Assembly (NCBI GenBank): GCA_024734495.1
Contig: JALMQS010000070.1
Span: 19,207,533-19,271,532, forward strand
Direction of reading: 5' to 3'
Source: Forficula auricularia
Lineage: Eukaryota > Arthropoda > Insecta > Dermaptera > Forficulidae
Length of the DNA: 64,000 bases
The number at the start of each line of letters is the position of its first letter. The stretch's first letter is position 1. Both the position numbers and the translations under genes were made by a program. Shown here piece after piece: positions 40,859 through 51,148 of the stretch. The notes below the pieces were generated by a model that ran no database searches, was not told where the DNA came from, and worked only from the letters and a program-made list of their open reading frames with translations.

Positions 40859-43800
40859 TATATATATATAAGCGGTTTGTTCTACAGCATGCGCCGTTTT
40901 CCGCATCCAACACGCCAATTCTCTCTATCCAGGATGTCTTGCTCTTGTAGTTGCCTACTGGTCATTGCCTCATCTACTCCCTGCTTCCACGTTCGTCTCG
41001 GTCTTCCTCTTCTCCTCCGTCTTTCCGTGGGCATCCAGGTCCATATTTTATGAGGCCACCTATCTTCCGGCATTCTTTTGAGGTGTCCGTACCATATTAA
41101 TCTCTTCCTTTCTATTCTATCTATTATGTCGTTTTCCATTTTCATTTTGTCCCTTATAGTTGTATTTGGGATATGCTCCAATCTCGACACTCTGCAACTC
41201 CTTCTCATCGCATCCATTTCGAGCGCTTGTAATTTTTTTTCGTTTTTCTTATTCATGTCCCATGTTTCTGAATTGTATAGGGCTATGCCTTCCACTATGG
41301 ACCGATATATATATTTTTTTGTGTCCTGTTTGATCCCTTTGCTCCACCAGACCCCATTCAGTTGCCCAATAGCTCTTCGACCTTGACAGATTTTATTTTT
41401 AATATCCCTCTCACAGTTTGGCTCCTCGCTAAAGACAGATCCCAAATATCTAAATTCCTTACAGTTTTTTATCACTTTTCCATTGATATCCAGATTTTCC
41501 CCCTCTGTCCCGACCGTCAGGTATTCTGTTTTTTAAAGTTTATTTCCAGTCCCCATCTATTATATTCCTCTTCCAGTTTACGGGTCATGTAGCTTACGTC
41601 ATCTATATCTGCTGCAATAACAACTTGGTCATCCGCAAATAATAATGTGTAGAGGTACGACTCGTCAATTTGTAGTCCCATTGATCCACATTTTTTTGTC
41701 CATTCTTGCAGGGCATATGAGACATATATTCGAAATAGAGTAGGAGACAGACAACATCCTTGCAGTAGACCTTTATTTGTTTGAAACTCATCTGATATCT
41801 CATTCTTTATTTTAACTGCTGATCTATTTTTTATATATAGATGTTTAACCGCGTCGATATAGCGCCTATTGATTGTTGTTGTCTCCAGTACTTTTATCAT
41901 ATTTTGTCTTGGAACACTATCGTAGGCTTTCTGTAGATCAACAAAAATGAGGTGGGTTTCTAGGTTTCTTGCATGTCGTTTTTCAATGAGGTTTCGTAGA
42001 CAGAATATGTTATCCGTGCATGATCTTCCAGCTCTAAAGCCGCTCTGCTCTTCAATGTCGTTCCATTCCTTTTCTATTCTTTCCTTTAGTATTCGTCCAT
42101 ACAGCCTACCAATTGTACTCGTTACACTTATACCCCTATAGTTGTTACATATTTTTCTATCTCCCTTTTTGTATATTGGCGTGATCCACGCTTGAGTCCA
42201 TTCCGAAGGTAGTTCACCTGTTCCGTTTATACATTCATTAAATATCTCTGATAGCATTTCAATAGTTTCTTGTGGGCTGTGTTTAATCAGTTCAATTGGT
42301 ATGCCTCCTGGACCAGGGGCTTTATTATTTTTCATACTCTTCATAGCCTTTTGAATATCCTCAATCGTTATCTCCTCTACTTCTTCTGTCGCCCTTTGTC
42401 CTAGTTCAATTTGTTGTTTATAATTTTCTCTGTTTTCTTGTAGTAAAAACTGGAAGTGTTCTCTCCATTCGTTCATTTTAATTAATGATAAATTGCAATT
42501 TTCTTGCAAATTTTGCCTGGTCCTTGATATTATTTTCCAAGCTTTTCTCGACCTCCCACCCGTACCAATAAATCTGTCAACCTCTTCACACGCTTTAAGC
42601 CACATTTCATTTTTCTTTTCATTTACCCGTTTTTTTACTTCCGCCCTGGATCTTGTATATATTTTTCTGTCTTCTGGATCATTTGTGTTCAACCATCTTT
42701 GATATAGTAAACTCTTTTCTTTTATGGCTCCCTCCAGTTCTTCATCCATCCAATAATTTCTTTGTTTTTTCTTTGTGATTCTGATCTCTCCTAGAGCTTC
42801 GTATGCGGCCTCGTGTATTGTTGATTTCAACCATTCGTATCTTTCCTCAGCTGTTCCCTCAATTTTATCTCTCATTTTACTAGCAAGTCTCAGTTTAAAT
42901 AGGAAAGTTATTGAGTCATCTCCTAGCAGCTCCAAGTTGTAGACCGGATGTCTACTCTTTGCAGCAGTAGTGTCTTCAAAATCGGTTTGGTTATTCCTTT
43001 CGATTTTATTAAAGTAGATATTCGCTTTCAGGAGGAAATGGTCAGAGCCACAATCAGCTCCCCGATATACTCGTACATCATTTACTTTAAGAGTTGTCAT
43101 TTGTTTCATAATAATGTAGTCTATTATGGATTTTAACTTCCTTGTAGGTTGATGCCATGTATATCTGTGGATGTGTCTGTGTTGGTAGAATCCATTCAAG
43201 ATCCGTAAGTTGTAGCTTTCACATATTCCGGTCAATCTACTGCCATTATCATTTGTAGTTTCTTCTCCGAATTGACCAATAAAATTGTCATTTTGTTTTG
43301 ATCCAGTTCGTCCATTAAAATCTCCCATCATGATTATTTCCTTCCTACACCCGATATTTGAGATCACATCCGTAAGAGTAGCTTCAAATTCATCTTTAAT
43401 TTCAAGGGAAGAATCATCTGTTGGCGCGTACACTGCTATTATCATTATATCCCTTCCGTATATTTTAACATTTACGGTTAGGAGTCTTTCATTTATATAT
43501 TCCCAGTCCTTTATGTGTTTTTTGAATTTTTTATTTATTGCTACAGACACACCTGCCCGAGCTCTCTTTTCTTTTTGGGACCCCACTGTAGATGTGGATA
43601 AAATTTTGATTTTCTTCAATTCCTGACCCTTTCTTCTTTGTTTCGCTCAGAACACACACATCCAATTTAAATCTCTCTAGCTCCTGGAACACTTCTCTCT
43701 GTTTTGTAGATATACCTTGTACATTCCACGTACCAAAAATCATTTGCCGTTTCCGTTGCTTTTGTCTTTTCCTATTTTGACCGTCCGAATTCCGAGGCTT

Positions 43801-44201
43801 TGCGTTTGGATTGAAAACTGTTTAAACGTTTTATGATGATGAGTTGTTGGCCCATCGATCAACCCCCAACCTGGAGGGCCAGGTGTTTTGTAGTTAGAGT
43901 TGTCTTCTCCTAGCCTTTGGCGAACCAACGTCGAGAACTACAGAGGCAGCAGCTTTTTTTTTTTTTTTTTTAAAGAAGAAGAAGAAGGGGGGGATAGCTC
44001 GATATATCGTTGAAAAATAAAGACCCCTAGCCCTCGTTGCCTAATAGCTTCGGGGTCGGAAAAGAACAAGGGTTGACCAAGGGAGGTCTGATAGGAAAGC
44101 AGAAAGAGAGGAGTCTGACACAAGTAAGTGGAAGCAATGTCAGGACTCAGCTCGGAACCCCGTGGTCGCCATCCACGTACCCACAGAAGTGAGATCCTGA
44201 G
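40859..44201 (-). mobile_element. RTE-clade LINE, nearly full length
   Basis: A 15-bp target duplication GTCACAAATATAATA at 40844-40858 and 44202-44216 brackets 3.3 kb in minus orientation. The 3' end has a short UTR and a (TA)n-like tail at 40859-40870. The 5' UTR (about 43744-44201) includes a T17 run and a GAAGAAGAAG stretch. It inserted into the left terminal repeat of a Penelope-like element. Confidence 0.9.
40882..43743 (-). pseudogene. RTE-clade ORF2: endonuclease and reverse transcriptase, two frameshifts
   Basis: Starts at 43743 with MIFGTWNVQGI, an AP-like endonuclease. After a one-base frame change near 43575 it continues with VYAPTDDSS, GDFNGRT and SIIDYIIM, then GSDHFLL. The RT follows: NNKAPGPGGIPIELIK, ITPIYKKGDRKICNNYRGIS, QSGFRAGRSCTDNIFCLR, LIFVDLQKAYDSVPR, and the catalytic LLFADDQVVIA. 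A second frame change near 41520 (run of A) leads into the C-terminal RTE region (EFRYLGSVFSE, YNSETWDM, RRGRPRRTW), with stop at 40882. Only two single-base lesions in about 950 codons suggest a young copy. This is an element protein, not a host gene. Confidence 0.9.
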
Positions 44202-44265
44202 GTCACAAATATAATAAAACAATAATTTTAATAACTATTAGAATTATTTAATTGATAACTATACA

Positions 44266-44296
44266 GTTTCGGTCACCACTGGTCGACCATCCTCAG
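44266..44296 (-). ncRNA. Hammerhead-ribozyme-like core, family 5 (PLE left terminal repeat)
   Basis: CUGAGGA, U, stem II GGUC/GACC with a 10-nt loop, then GAAAC. Inverted partner at 45760-45790. Confidence 0.65.
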
Positions 44297-44599
44297 TAGT
44301 TCTAAAAATTGAAATGAAACATTTATTTACATTTTTTCTTTTTATAGAAAATTATATAATACAAATTTTTTATTTTTTATTTTTACAATAATTTGAAATC
44401 ATACATACATCTCGTTCAAGAACCGGAATTTGTCATTTCACATGAAACATTCATTCTTAAATCTTCATTATAGATACATCACACAGTTCATTACAATCAC
44501 ACACATACATATATATAGCAACAATTTATAAAAACGTTTATCACTGAACTAGAAACTATTTTGAATTAATGATTATATTAAATAATAGGTAGATTGGAT

Positions 44600-45247
44600 A
44601 GAATATGTGATGAGAGCTTCTAGAAACTTATAAGATTGATTGATTTGCAAAAGAAATGTGAAAGCAATGGATATTCGAAACAATTTTTCAATAAAGTTCT
44701 AACTAAATATAGAAAAAATAAATTAGTAACGGAAGTGATTAAAAAAGAAGATAAAATTATTAAAGGCTCCATCCCATATATTCATGATTTATCTGCGAAA
44801 ATCTTGAGAATTCTGAATAATAATGACATAAAATTAGTACACAGTGTTGGCAGGCCACTCATGAACATATTCAATAATAAGACTCATCTTGAAAAACTTG
44901 ATAAAATGGGGGTTATTTATGAGATGGTCTGTGATTCATGTAAAAAAGATAAAAAAACACACAAATATATAGGTGAGACTTCAAGACATTTGAGACAAAG
45001 AATTAAAGAACATATTTCATCGATTAATGGAAATAAATTGGTCTCCGCGTTATCCATTCATGCTATTGACAACGAGCATAGTTTCGATTTTGAAGGAGTA
45101 AAGATACTAGATTATGAGAAAAATTGGACCAAGAGAAAAATAAAAGAATCTCTTTATATATTGAAGGATATCGATAATTGTGTAAATTTCAAAATGGATT
45201 CGGAAAACATATCAGAATGCTACAGTCTAATTGTGTCATTGTTGTGA
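44600..45247 (+). pseudogene. Penelope-like element ORF, 3' part with GIY-YIG endonuclease
   Basis: An open frame from 44636 (TTG codon; no ATG start expected because the 5' part is missing) to TGA at 45247, 203 codons. It has the PLE linker and then MGVIYEMVCDSCKKD and KYIGETSRHLRQRIKEH, a GIY-YIG nuclease variant with catalytic Tyr/Arg/His positions as in Penelope-like elements. The reverse transcriptase that normally precedes it is absent, so the copy is 5'-truncated or internally deleted. It is bracketed by inverted hammerhead-bearing repeats. Confidence 0.85.
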
Positions 45248-45759
45248 GAGTATTGATTTGATTTAGTATGTTGATTAAACAGGTATTGATTTTATAAGAA
45301 AAATGTAATAGGGAGATGTGTATTTTGATATTTCATTAATAAAAAATAAAAAATAAAGAATGAATTAACTTATAATGTGTTTCTAGAATGGATTATTTAT
45401 AATGGGTTTTTTAATTGTATAATAATTGACGATGCAATGAGATAATTAGAAAAAAATAAAATTGAAAATAATATTTAATATAATCATTAATTCAAAATAG
45501 TTTCTAGTTCAGTGATAAACGTTTTTATAAATTGTTGCTATATATATGTATGTGTGTGATTGTGATGAGCTGTGTGATGTATCTATATTGAAGATTTAAG
45601 AATGAATGTTTCGTGTGAAATGACAAATTCCGGTTCTTGAGCGAGATGTATGTATGATTTCAAATTATTATAAAAAAAAAAAAAAAAGATTTTGTGTTAT
45701 ATAATTCTCTATAAAAAGAAAAAATGTAAATAAATGTTTCATTTCAATTTTTAGAACTA

Positions 45760-45790
45760 CTGAGGATGGTCGACCAGTGGTGACCGAAAC
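45760..45790 (+). ncRNA. Hammerhead-ribozyme-like core, family 5 (PLE right terminal repeat)
   Basis: CUGAGGA, U, GGUC/GACC stem II, GAAAC. Helix I can form from AGAACUA before the core and UAGUUAU after GAAACUGUA (six of seven pairs). Confidence 0.7.
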
Positions 45791-45936
45791 TGTATAGTTA
45801 TCAATTAAATAATTCTAATAGTTATTAAAATTATTGTTTTATTATATTTGTGACAAAACCAACCCTTCAATTTAACGAAAAATTTAAATCAAGTCACTTA
45901 AGTTCTGGAAGAAATTTAATAAATAATAGTTTAAAT

Positions 45937-46310
45937 CAGGAATTAAACAATAAACTTGAGAGATTATTAAACAGCTCCATTAGGTTAATTTTTGATGTCC
46001 CTTTTGATGAACACATTACACCCTACTTCAATGAACTGGCTTGGTTAAGGCTTCCAAGAGAGACTATCCTAGGAGTTTTTCCTTTTCAATCTGTTTGAGA
46101 GCAAGTTCCCTGAGTACCTTTAGTAAATTTCTGTTTAAAAACTCTGAGCTTTGCGGACTTATGGTCTGGACCTTCAAATTTCAATACATAGGACATCATC
46201 CTATGCTAGGTCATTCTCTGTCTTTTCCGCGAAGCTCTGGAATAAAATTCCTGCCAGTGTGAGGGGCCTGAGGTTGCTCGGAGCTTTTAAAACAAATATT
46301 TTGATTGATT
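45937..46310 (+). pseudogene. LINE ORF2 fragment C (C-terminus of the nested host LINE)
   Basis: Resumes the frame cut at 40816: QELNNKLERLLNSSIRLIFD, HITPYFNELAWLRLP. After a frame change near 46080 the end is SFSVRASRLWNK-like with RGLRLLGAFKTN, stop near 46312. This confirms that 40817-45922 is a later insertion. Confidence 0.8.
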
Positions 46311-46343
46311 AATGAGCCAGTGGATGATGGTTGGAGTGAGATG

Positions 46344-46835
46344 TTATACATGTATTTTAAATTTTTTGTTCGAGTCGAGAGTGTCAGTTAATGAAGGATC
46401 GCCTATCAGTCTGATAGCTCGCCTCTGAATTGCATCTAAGGTATTAAGAGAATACTTGGAGGCTCCTCTCCACAAATGCGAGCAATATTCAAGACGGGGG
46501 CGAATTTGAGCCTTGTATAATATAAGGAGTTGAGTGGGGGTGAAAAATCGTTTGGTTCGGAAAAGAAAGCCAAGCTTACATGCTGCAGCTTTTGCTACTG
46601 AGATAATATGGTCATTCCAAGAGAGGTCAGAACCTAAGGTGACACCTAACATTGATATTTTATTACGGAATTCCAATGAGCTCGAATCAAAGGAAATGTC
46701 CGGAAGGTTCCTATCTGCGCGCCTAGAAATTAGGCAGCACTGTGTTTTGCCAGCATTAAAGTTTACCAAATTGTGAGATCCCCATTTTTTAAGCATGCTT
46801 AAATCTGAATTTATTGAGGAGGCTATGTTTAAAGT
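46344..46835 (-). pseudogene. Second LINE fragment (Jockey-like RT C-terminus), opposite strand
   Basis: Minus-strand frame: LKKWGSHNLVNFNAGKTQCC, KISMLGVTLGSDLSWNDHI, then ILYKAQIRPRLEYCSHLW and IQRRAIRLIGDP, the thumb/C-terminal region of Jockey-type RTs. Truncated at both ends and tail-to-tail with fragment C. Confidence 0.8.
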
Positions 46836-46837
46836 TA

Positions 46838-46920
46838 TTGCTAAGTTATTGAGATATTGACCCGATTTTTCTGAGGGGGGGGGGGCAGAGTCCCCTTGAC
46901 CCCACCTTAACTACGCGCAT
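46838..46920 (+). repeat. Short repeat shared with 24065-24135
   Basis: gttattgagatattgacccg, a G run, then ccttgacc...ttaactacgcgcatgg. Unknown family. Confidence 0.5.
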
Positions 46921-47440
46921 GGACAAAAGGATCAGCCGGGTAAAGAAAAAATTATTTTCGGCCTTTGGGTTTGTGGTCGATTGGGACTATTGGGAGGCGT
47001 TTGAATATAATCTTAATAATTTTTCCTTTTTTTTTTTTTAAATTTTAAATGTAAATATTTTTTGTACTCTATTGGTTGAATTTTCGAAAGCAGATATTGA
47101 ATGTAATATAATATGTATCTTTTATGCTCCAGGAGAAAGAATATCATTCTCAGACCAATAATAAAAAAATCTATCTATGTATTATATTATGGTCGTTACA
47201 GCTTCTGTCTATCTGAGCCTCTTATCAGGCCATTGTAGCTAATCAACTAAATAAGTTACAAAGTTGAAAGTAATTATTTTCCCTGAAATCAAAAATTATG
47301 CTGAAATTTTAATCGAAAGAATATTTTCGAGAGAGAAAATTTAAATAAACATCAAACCCTGTTATCTGTTAAGAATAAGAAAACTTACAATAAAATCCAA
47401 TCTATTTGTGATCATTTCTTAATTTGTCATTTTTTTTAAG

Positions 47441-47587
47441 GTGGAAATTTACAAAGCAATTGCTATGCCTTTAATAAATGAAGTTATTTCTGGATATAAT
47501 TGTACAGTGTTTGCTTATGGACAAACTGGTACAGGGAAAACATTCACAATGGAAGGTGGTACAATAGATGACACAGCTTGGCATACT
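47441..47587 (+). CDS. KIF11: KIF11 exon 3 (P-loop)
   Basis: A 49-codon phase-0 exon: [40 protein letters not shown], ending [21 protein letters not shown] (47519-47542) is the Walker A P-loop for ATP. The residues after MEGG form loop L5, the kinesin-5-specific loop; here it is short ([16 protein letters not shown] with the next exon) but keeps the tryptophan. Confidence 0.95.
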
Positions 47588-47917
47588 GTAAGTATTAAAA
47601 TTTTATTTACTTTTTTAAATTATTTTAATGATTAGAGAAATAAATATTCAGTCTGAAAAATTTTTGATTTCAAAAGTGTAGAGTAGAAAAAATTTATCAT
47701 CATCATATAATTTAACTTATTGTCATACTTTCCTTTTCTTAAGGTAATTCTTTCACAAATGCAAAAATTCAAGAAGTCTTCGAAACTTGGAATGTAAATC
47801 ATTAAAAGCATAATACACACACTGTTAAAATTTGAAGACGATTTGCCACACCAAACATGAAATAATTGCAATTAAAAATGAAATTTTTTACATATGGTAG
47901 ATTGGGAAAGGGTGGGG

Positions 47918-48110
47918 AATTTTTTTTTTTATTTTTTTTTTGGCTTTTCGGCCTTTCTAGCCTTAAGCCAATTTACTATACTATTTATTTTATTTAAATT
48001 TGTCCCTACCCCGGGGGTCAGATTTTAGCCAGATGCCTCGAGTCGGATTCGAACCCACTTGGTTAGCAGGCTGACACGCTACCACCTAGCCTATCCGACC
48101 CCCCACCCCC
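47918..48110 (-). repeat. tRNA-derived SINE with A and B boxes
   Basis: The minus strand starts near 48108: GGATAGGCTAGGTGGTAGCG (A-box-like), then GTGGGTTCGAATCCGAC (a strong B box), then a body with catctggctaaaatctgacc and ggcttaaggctagaaaggcc, ending in an A-rich tail (47919-47940). It lies in KIF11 intron 3 in antisense orientation. Confidence 0.75.
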
Positions 48111-48450
48111 AAACGGGGAAAATGATCATTATTTTATTTTTTTTCATTGAAGGACTTTCACCATCTTGATGAAAAACTAATATTTGTTAGAATAATATAT
48201 TCTTCAAAAAATAACTTAAAAAAAAATTGAAATTATTTACCTCGTAGTTTTGATTTAAAATTAAAAAAATATATATATTTGGGCACTTTTTTTTAGTGGA
48301 GGGGATATAAGATCAATTGCTTGGAAACGATCCATTCATAAAGAGAATATACTAGTGTAAAAAGTACAATCACTTTAAAAAAACATAACCTAAAATTTTA
48401 GCACCGTTCATATGTATAGAGTGGTTACGAGGCTAAAACTTTTTATGTGG

Positions 48451-48474
48451 TTTGTCGCGAAAGAACTACCTTAA
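48451..48474. repeat. Solo end of the TTAAGGTAGTTGTT element
   Basis: tttgtcgcgaaagaactacc followed by ttaa matches the right end of the ~720-bp elements at 49251, 55088 and 61934. No left end nearby. Confidence 0.5.
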
Positions 48475-48590
48475 AAAAATAAATAGTTATAATTTTTTGA
48501 TTATGAAAATGTAACAAATTTGATAATTTTCAATTATAATAATTATCTAGTTTTCAACAAATGTTAATTAATAAATTATTAAACTTTCAG

Positions 48591-48898
48591 AATTCATCTG
48601 CTGGAATGGTGCCAAGAACATTAAGTCATTTAATTGATACTTTGAGACTTCAACAAGTAGAATATACCTTAAGAGTTTCTTATCTTGAACTATACAATGA
48701 AGAACTGTTCGATTTATTATCCCCTGGTGAAGATACTTCTAAAATACGAATTTACGAAGATTCCAATAAAAAGGGATCAATTATAATCCATGGGGTTGAA
48801 GAAGTAACTATTAATAGCAAAAGAGAAGTTTTTAAAATTTTAGAAAAAGGTTCAGCCAAACGTCAAAAAGCAACCACACTGCTAAATGCGGAGTCAAG
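48591..48898 (+). CDS. KIF11: KIF11 exon 4 (motor)
   Basis: NSSAGMVPRTLSHLIDTLRL, VSYLELYNEELFDLLSP, IRIYEDSNKKGSIIIHGVEE, then LEKGSAKRQKATTLLNAES. The exon ends inside the switch I motif, TCAAG|GTTTTT in phase 2, and the next exon completes NAESSRSH (NxxSSRSH in kinesins). Confidence 0.94.
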
Positions 48899-49250
48899 GT
48901 TTTTATATCTTAAATCTTATTAGTAAATAAATATACAAAAAATATAATTACTAGTTTTATTAATTTAATTATTAAGCTTTTCTCAAAGCTAGTTTTATTT
49001 ATTTATTGTATGTTGTCGTTAAATTTTCATTTTCTATTTTTACTTTATCACACAGGGTATGGTCAAGTATTGTAATTTAAATTAATACTAGTTTTTCCTT
49101 ATGAATATAAAAAAATAGAATCAAAATTCTTTTGTTTTCTTTGATTTATCTTGACTATGATATTCTTTATTCTAAAATTGAAAAGATTTTTTTCTTGCCG
49201 TGAGTAAAAAAAGTTGTTGATAAGAGAAAACAATGAGTTTCTCTGCTTAA

Positions 49251-49962
49251 GGTAGTTGTTCCTCCAAATGGGTTTTCTTAGGATTTTTTGAAATTTAGAC
49301 AGATTATTATTTAAATATGTACTTCTGCATCGATTGGTGGCAAAACAAAATTTATGAACAATATATTTTCGGAGATATTAAATATCAAAGATAGAGTTTA
49401 CATTGCACTATACGGAAAATTTACATACATATTTAATTATAATTAAGAAACCCGTCTTACCATTTTTATAAAAAACTAAACCAACATCAAACAATAACCA
49501 ATACATATTTTAAGACAATGTTGATTCATAGCTACAACACAGTTTCTGAGATAATAATGAATAGATAATGAAAAATGTATAAAAAAATTTACACTAAAAA
49601 CAATTTGGCAACAGCGCATTTATTTAACCAGGGAAAGATGTATAAAGCGCGCATGCGCTAGATTTTTTCAAAATTATAATTTTCATAAGGTGTAACGTAG
49701 GCGTTGATTACATTTGTTAAAAAATAACAAAACGATTTTTATAGAAATTTTTTAACTTTTAAAATGTATTTTATCTGTCATTTTAATATAAAAATATTCA
49801 ATCTCTTACAATGGTGCCAGATTTGTCAAACGAGCACGTGATTGGCTAGAATCGGTACATAAACAGCAAAAAGTTTTGTGCTTATGAATTATGAATCCTT
49901 ATTCTCTGTTTTATATAATCTAGCATTAACTTTTTCCTAGTATTGTCGCGAAACAAACTACC
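49251..49962. mobile_element. TTAA-flanked TIR element (copy 1)
   Basis: 712 bp between TTAA (49247-49250) and TTAA (49963-49966). The ends are GGTAGTTGTT...CGC and gtcgcgaaacaaactacc. Non-coding interior with gcgcgcatgcgc and gagcacgtgattggctagaa. Copies 2 and 3 are in later KIF11 introns or downstream, in the same orientation. TTAA targeting suggests piggyBac-type mobilisation. Confidence 0.8.
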
Positions 49963-50325
49963 TTAAAGATTCTTTATTCTCTTATACATATTATTAATAA
50001 TAATAGAAACTAAAAATACCTTATACTAATTATAAATTTTTAAAAACTTCATTCTTTCTTCAATTTATTTCTTTTATCTTAAACTAATAAAAATATACGT
50101 TGACAATTCATTTCGGAGTTGATCATAGTATTATAAATACAATAATTTCCTTGAATATATATAATTTAATTGCAACGAAATTTTCTCTGGAGAGAGACGG
50201 ACTGGTAGAAATTTTAATTGAATGTAATGGAGGGCAGCCCAGAGGTAGTGAGGAAAGAAAAAATTAACACATATAAAATAAGGTGTAATTTATTGGAATC
50301 CTTCCTCCTTTCCTTTCAAACCGAC

Positions 50326-50355
50326 GTTTCGGAGGATTTTTCCCTCCTTCTTCAG
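50326..50355 (-). ncRNA. Hammerhead-ribozyme-like core, family 1
   Basis: CUGAAGA, A, stem II GGAGG/CCUCC, GAAAC. Flanks before (UUUGAAACC) and after GAAACGUC (GGUUUGAAA) pair almost completely as helix I. Confidence 0.75.
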
Positions 50356-50561
50356 GGTTTCAAAGGGTCAATGAATGAAACAAATAAAATGTTTCCTTCT
50401 TCTCTCCACAGTAGTGTTCAAAAATTTTCTTCATTTTTAACAAAGGCATAGAAAAACAATTTTTTCTATGCCTACTATTAAAATGAAGAAAGTTACTGAG
50501 ACACTACTGTGGAAGAAGAAGGAAACATTTTATTTGTTTCATTCATTGACCCTTTGAAACC

Positions 50562-50590
50562 CTGAAGAAGGAGGGAAAATCCTCCGAAAC
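50562..50590 (+). ncRNA. Hammerhead-ribozyme-like core, family 1
   Basis: Same core as its partner at 50326-50355. Helix I from CCUUUGAAACC and GGUUUGAAAGG pairs at ten of eleven positions, the best helix I in the window. Confidence 0.75.
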
Positions 50591-50842
50591 GTCGGTTTGA
50601 AAGGAAAGGAGGAAGGATTCAATAAATTACAACTTATTTTATGTGTTAATTTTTCTTCCTCACTACCTCTGGGCTGCCTTCCATTACATTCAATTATATA
50701 ATTTAAGTTTTATTTAACAATTTGATATTGTTAAAAAATATATTATATTGGTATTAATTTTATTTATTTTCTTAGAAAGACGGATTCATCAAAACTTATA
50801 ACCTACTTATATATATATATTAATAAGAATTATTTTTTTTAG

Positions 50843-51079
50843 CCGATCGCACACTGTTTTCACTATAACTGTCCACATAAAAGAAAATACTATGGAGGGA
50901 GAAGAATTATTAAAAATAGGAAAATTGAATTTAGTAGATTTAGCCGGAAGTGAAAATATAAGTCGTAGTGGAGCTCAAGAAAAACGAGCGAGAGAAGCTG
51001 GAAATATAAATCAATCTTTACTTACTCTGGGGAGAGTAATTACAGCTTTGGTTGAAAGAGCACCACATATTCCTTATCG
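50843..51079 (+). CDS. KIF11: KIF11 exon 5 (switch I/II)
   Basis: Starts by completing [21 protein letters not shown], then [20 protein letters not shown] and [20 protein letters not shown], ending APHIPYR. The DLAGSE switch II is at 50937-50954. The exon ends TATCG|GTAATA. The next 69 nt (51080-51148) are an intron-like stretch whose 3' end also reads TTATCG, so the junction is anomalous. Confidence 0.93.
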
Positions 51080-51148
51080 GTAATACATTTTACTATTCTA
51101 TAATAACATTATTTATCATCTAAAATAATCTCTTATTTCTTTTTATCG

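Larger units (their letters stand above)
40817..45922. mobile_element. Penelope-like element insertion (carrying a nested RTE element)
   Basis: The host LINE sequence ATAATAGTTTAAAT is duplicated at 40803-40816 and 45923-45936, marking a 14-bp target duplication. The inserted DNA has inverted terminal repeats of about 410 bp (40817-40858 plus 44217-44590 on the left; 45477-45888 on the right), each with a hammerhead core. An ORF with a GIY-YIG domain lies between them. The RTE element 40859-44201 interrupts the left repeat. Confidence 0.85.
38483..47440 (+). other. KIF11 intron 2 (9 kb, transposon nest)
   Basis: The donor GTAGAT and acceptor tttttttaag join phase-0 exons coding for adjacent motor segments. 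The intron holds a TIR element, LINE fragments, two PLE-type insertions, an RTE element and a second LINE fragment. KIF11 introns 1, 7 and 8 are only 63-71 nt. Confidence 0.85.
50212..50703. mobile_element. Palindromic hammerhead element, family 1
   Basis: Arms from ttgaatgtaatggagggcag and its inverse, centre near 50461, no coding sequence. Two intact cores lie in opposite orientation. It sits in KIF11 intron 4. Confidence 0.85.

Noticed and set aside
41078..43626. Plus-strand ORFs across 41-43.6 kb
   Set aside because: Antisense shadows of the RTE ORF2 on the minus strand, which has all EN and RT motifs.
48030..48110. Possible functional tRNA gene (A and B boxes)
   Set aside because: No convincing acceptor stem or anticodon arm, and it is followed by a SINE body and A-rich tail.
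49251..49962. Conserved interior of the TTAA elements as a possible KIF11 enhancer or exon
   Set aside because: Three copies with TIRs and TTAA duplications show it is a mobile element; any regulatory role would be secondary and cannot be seen here.
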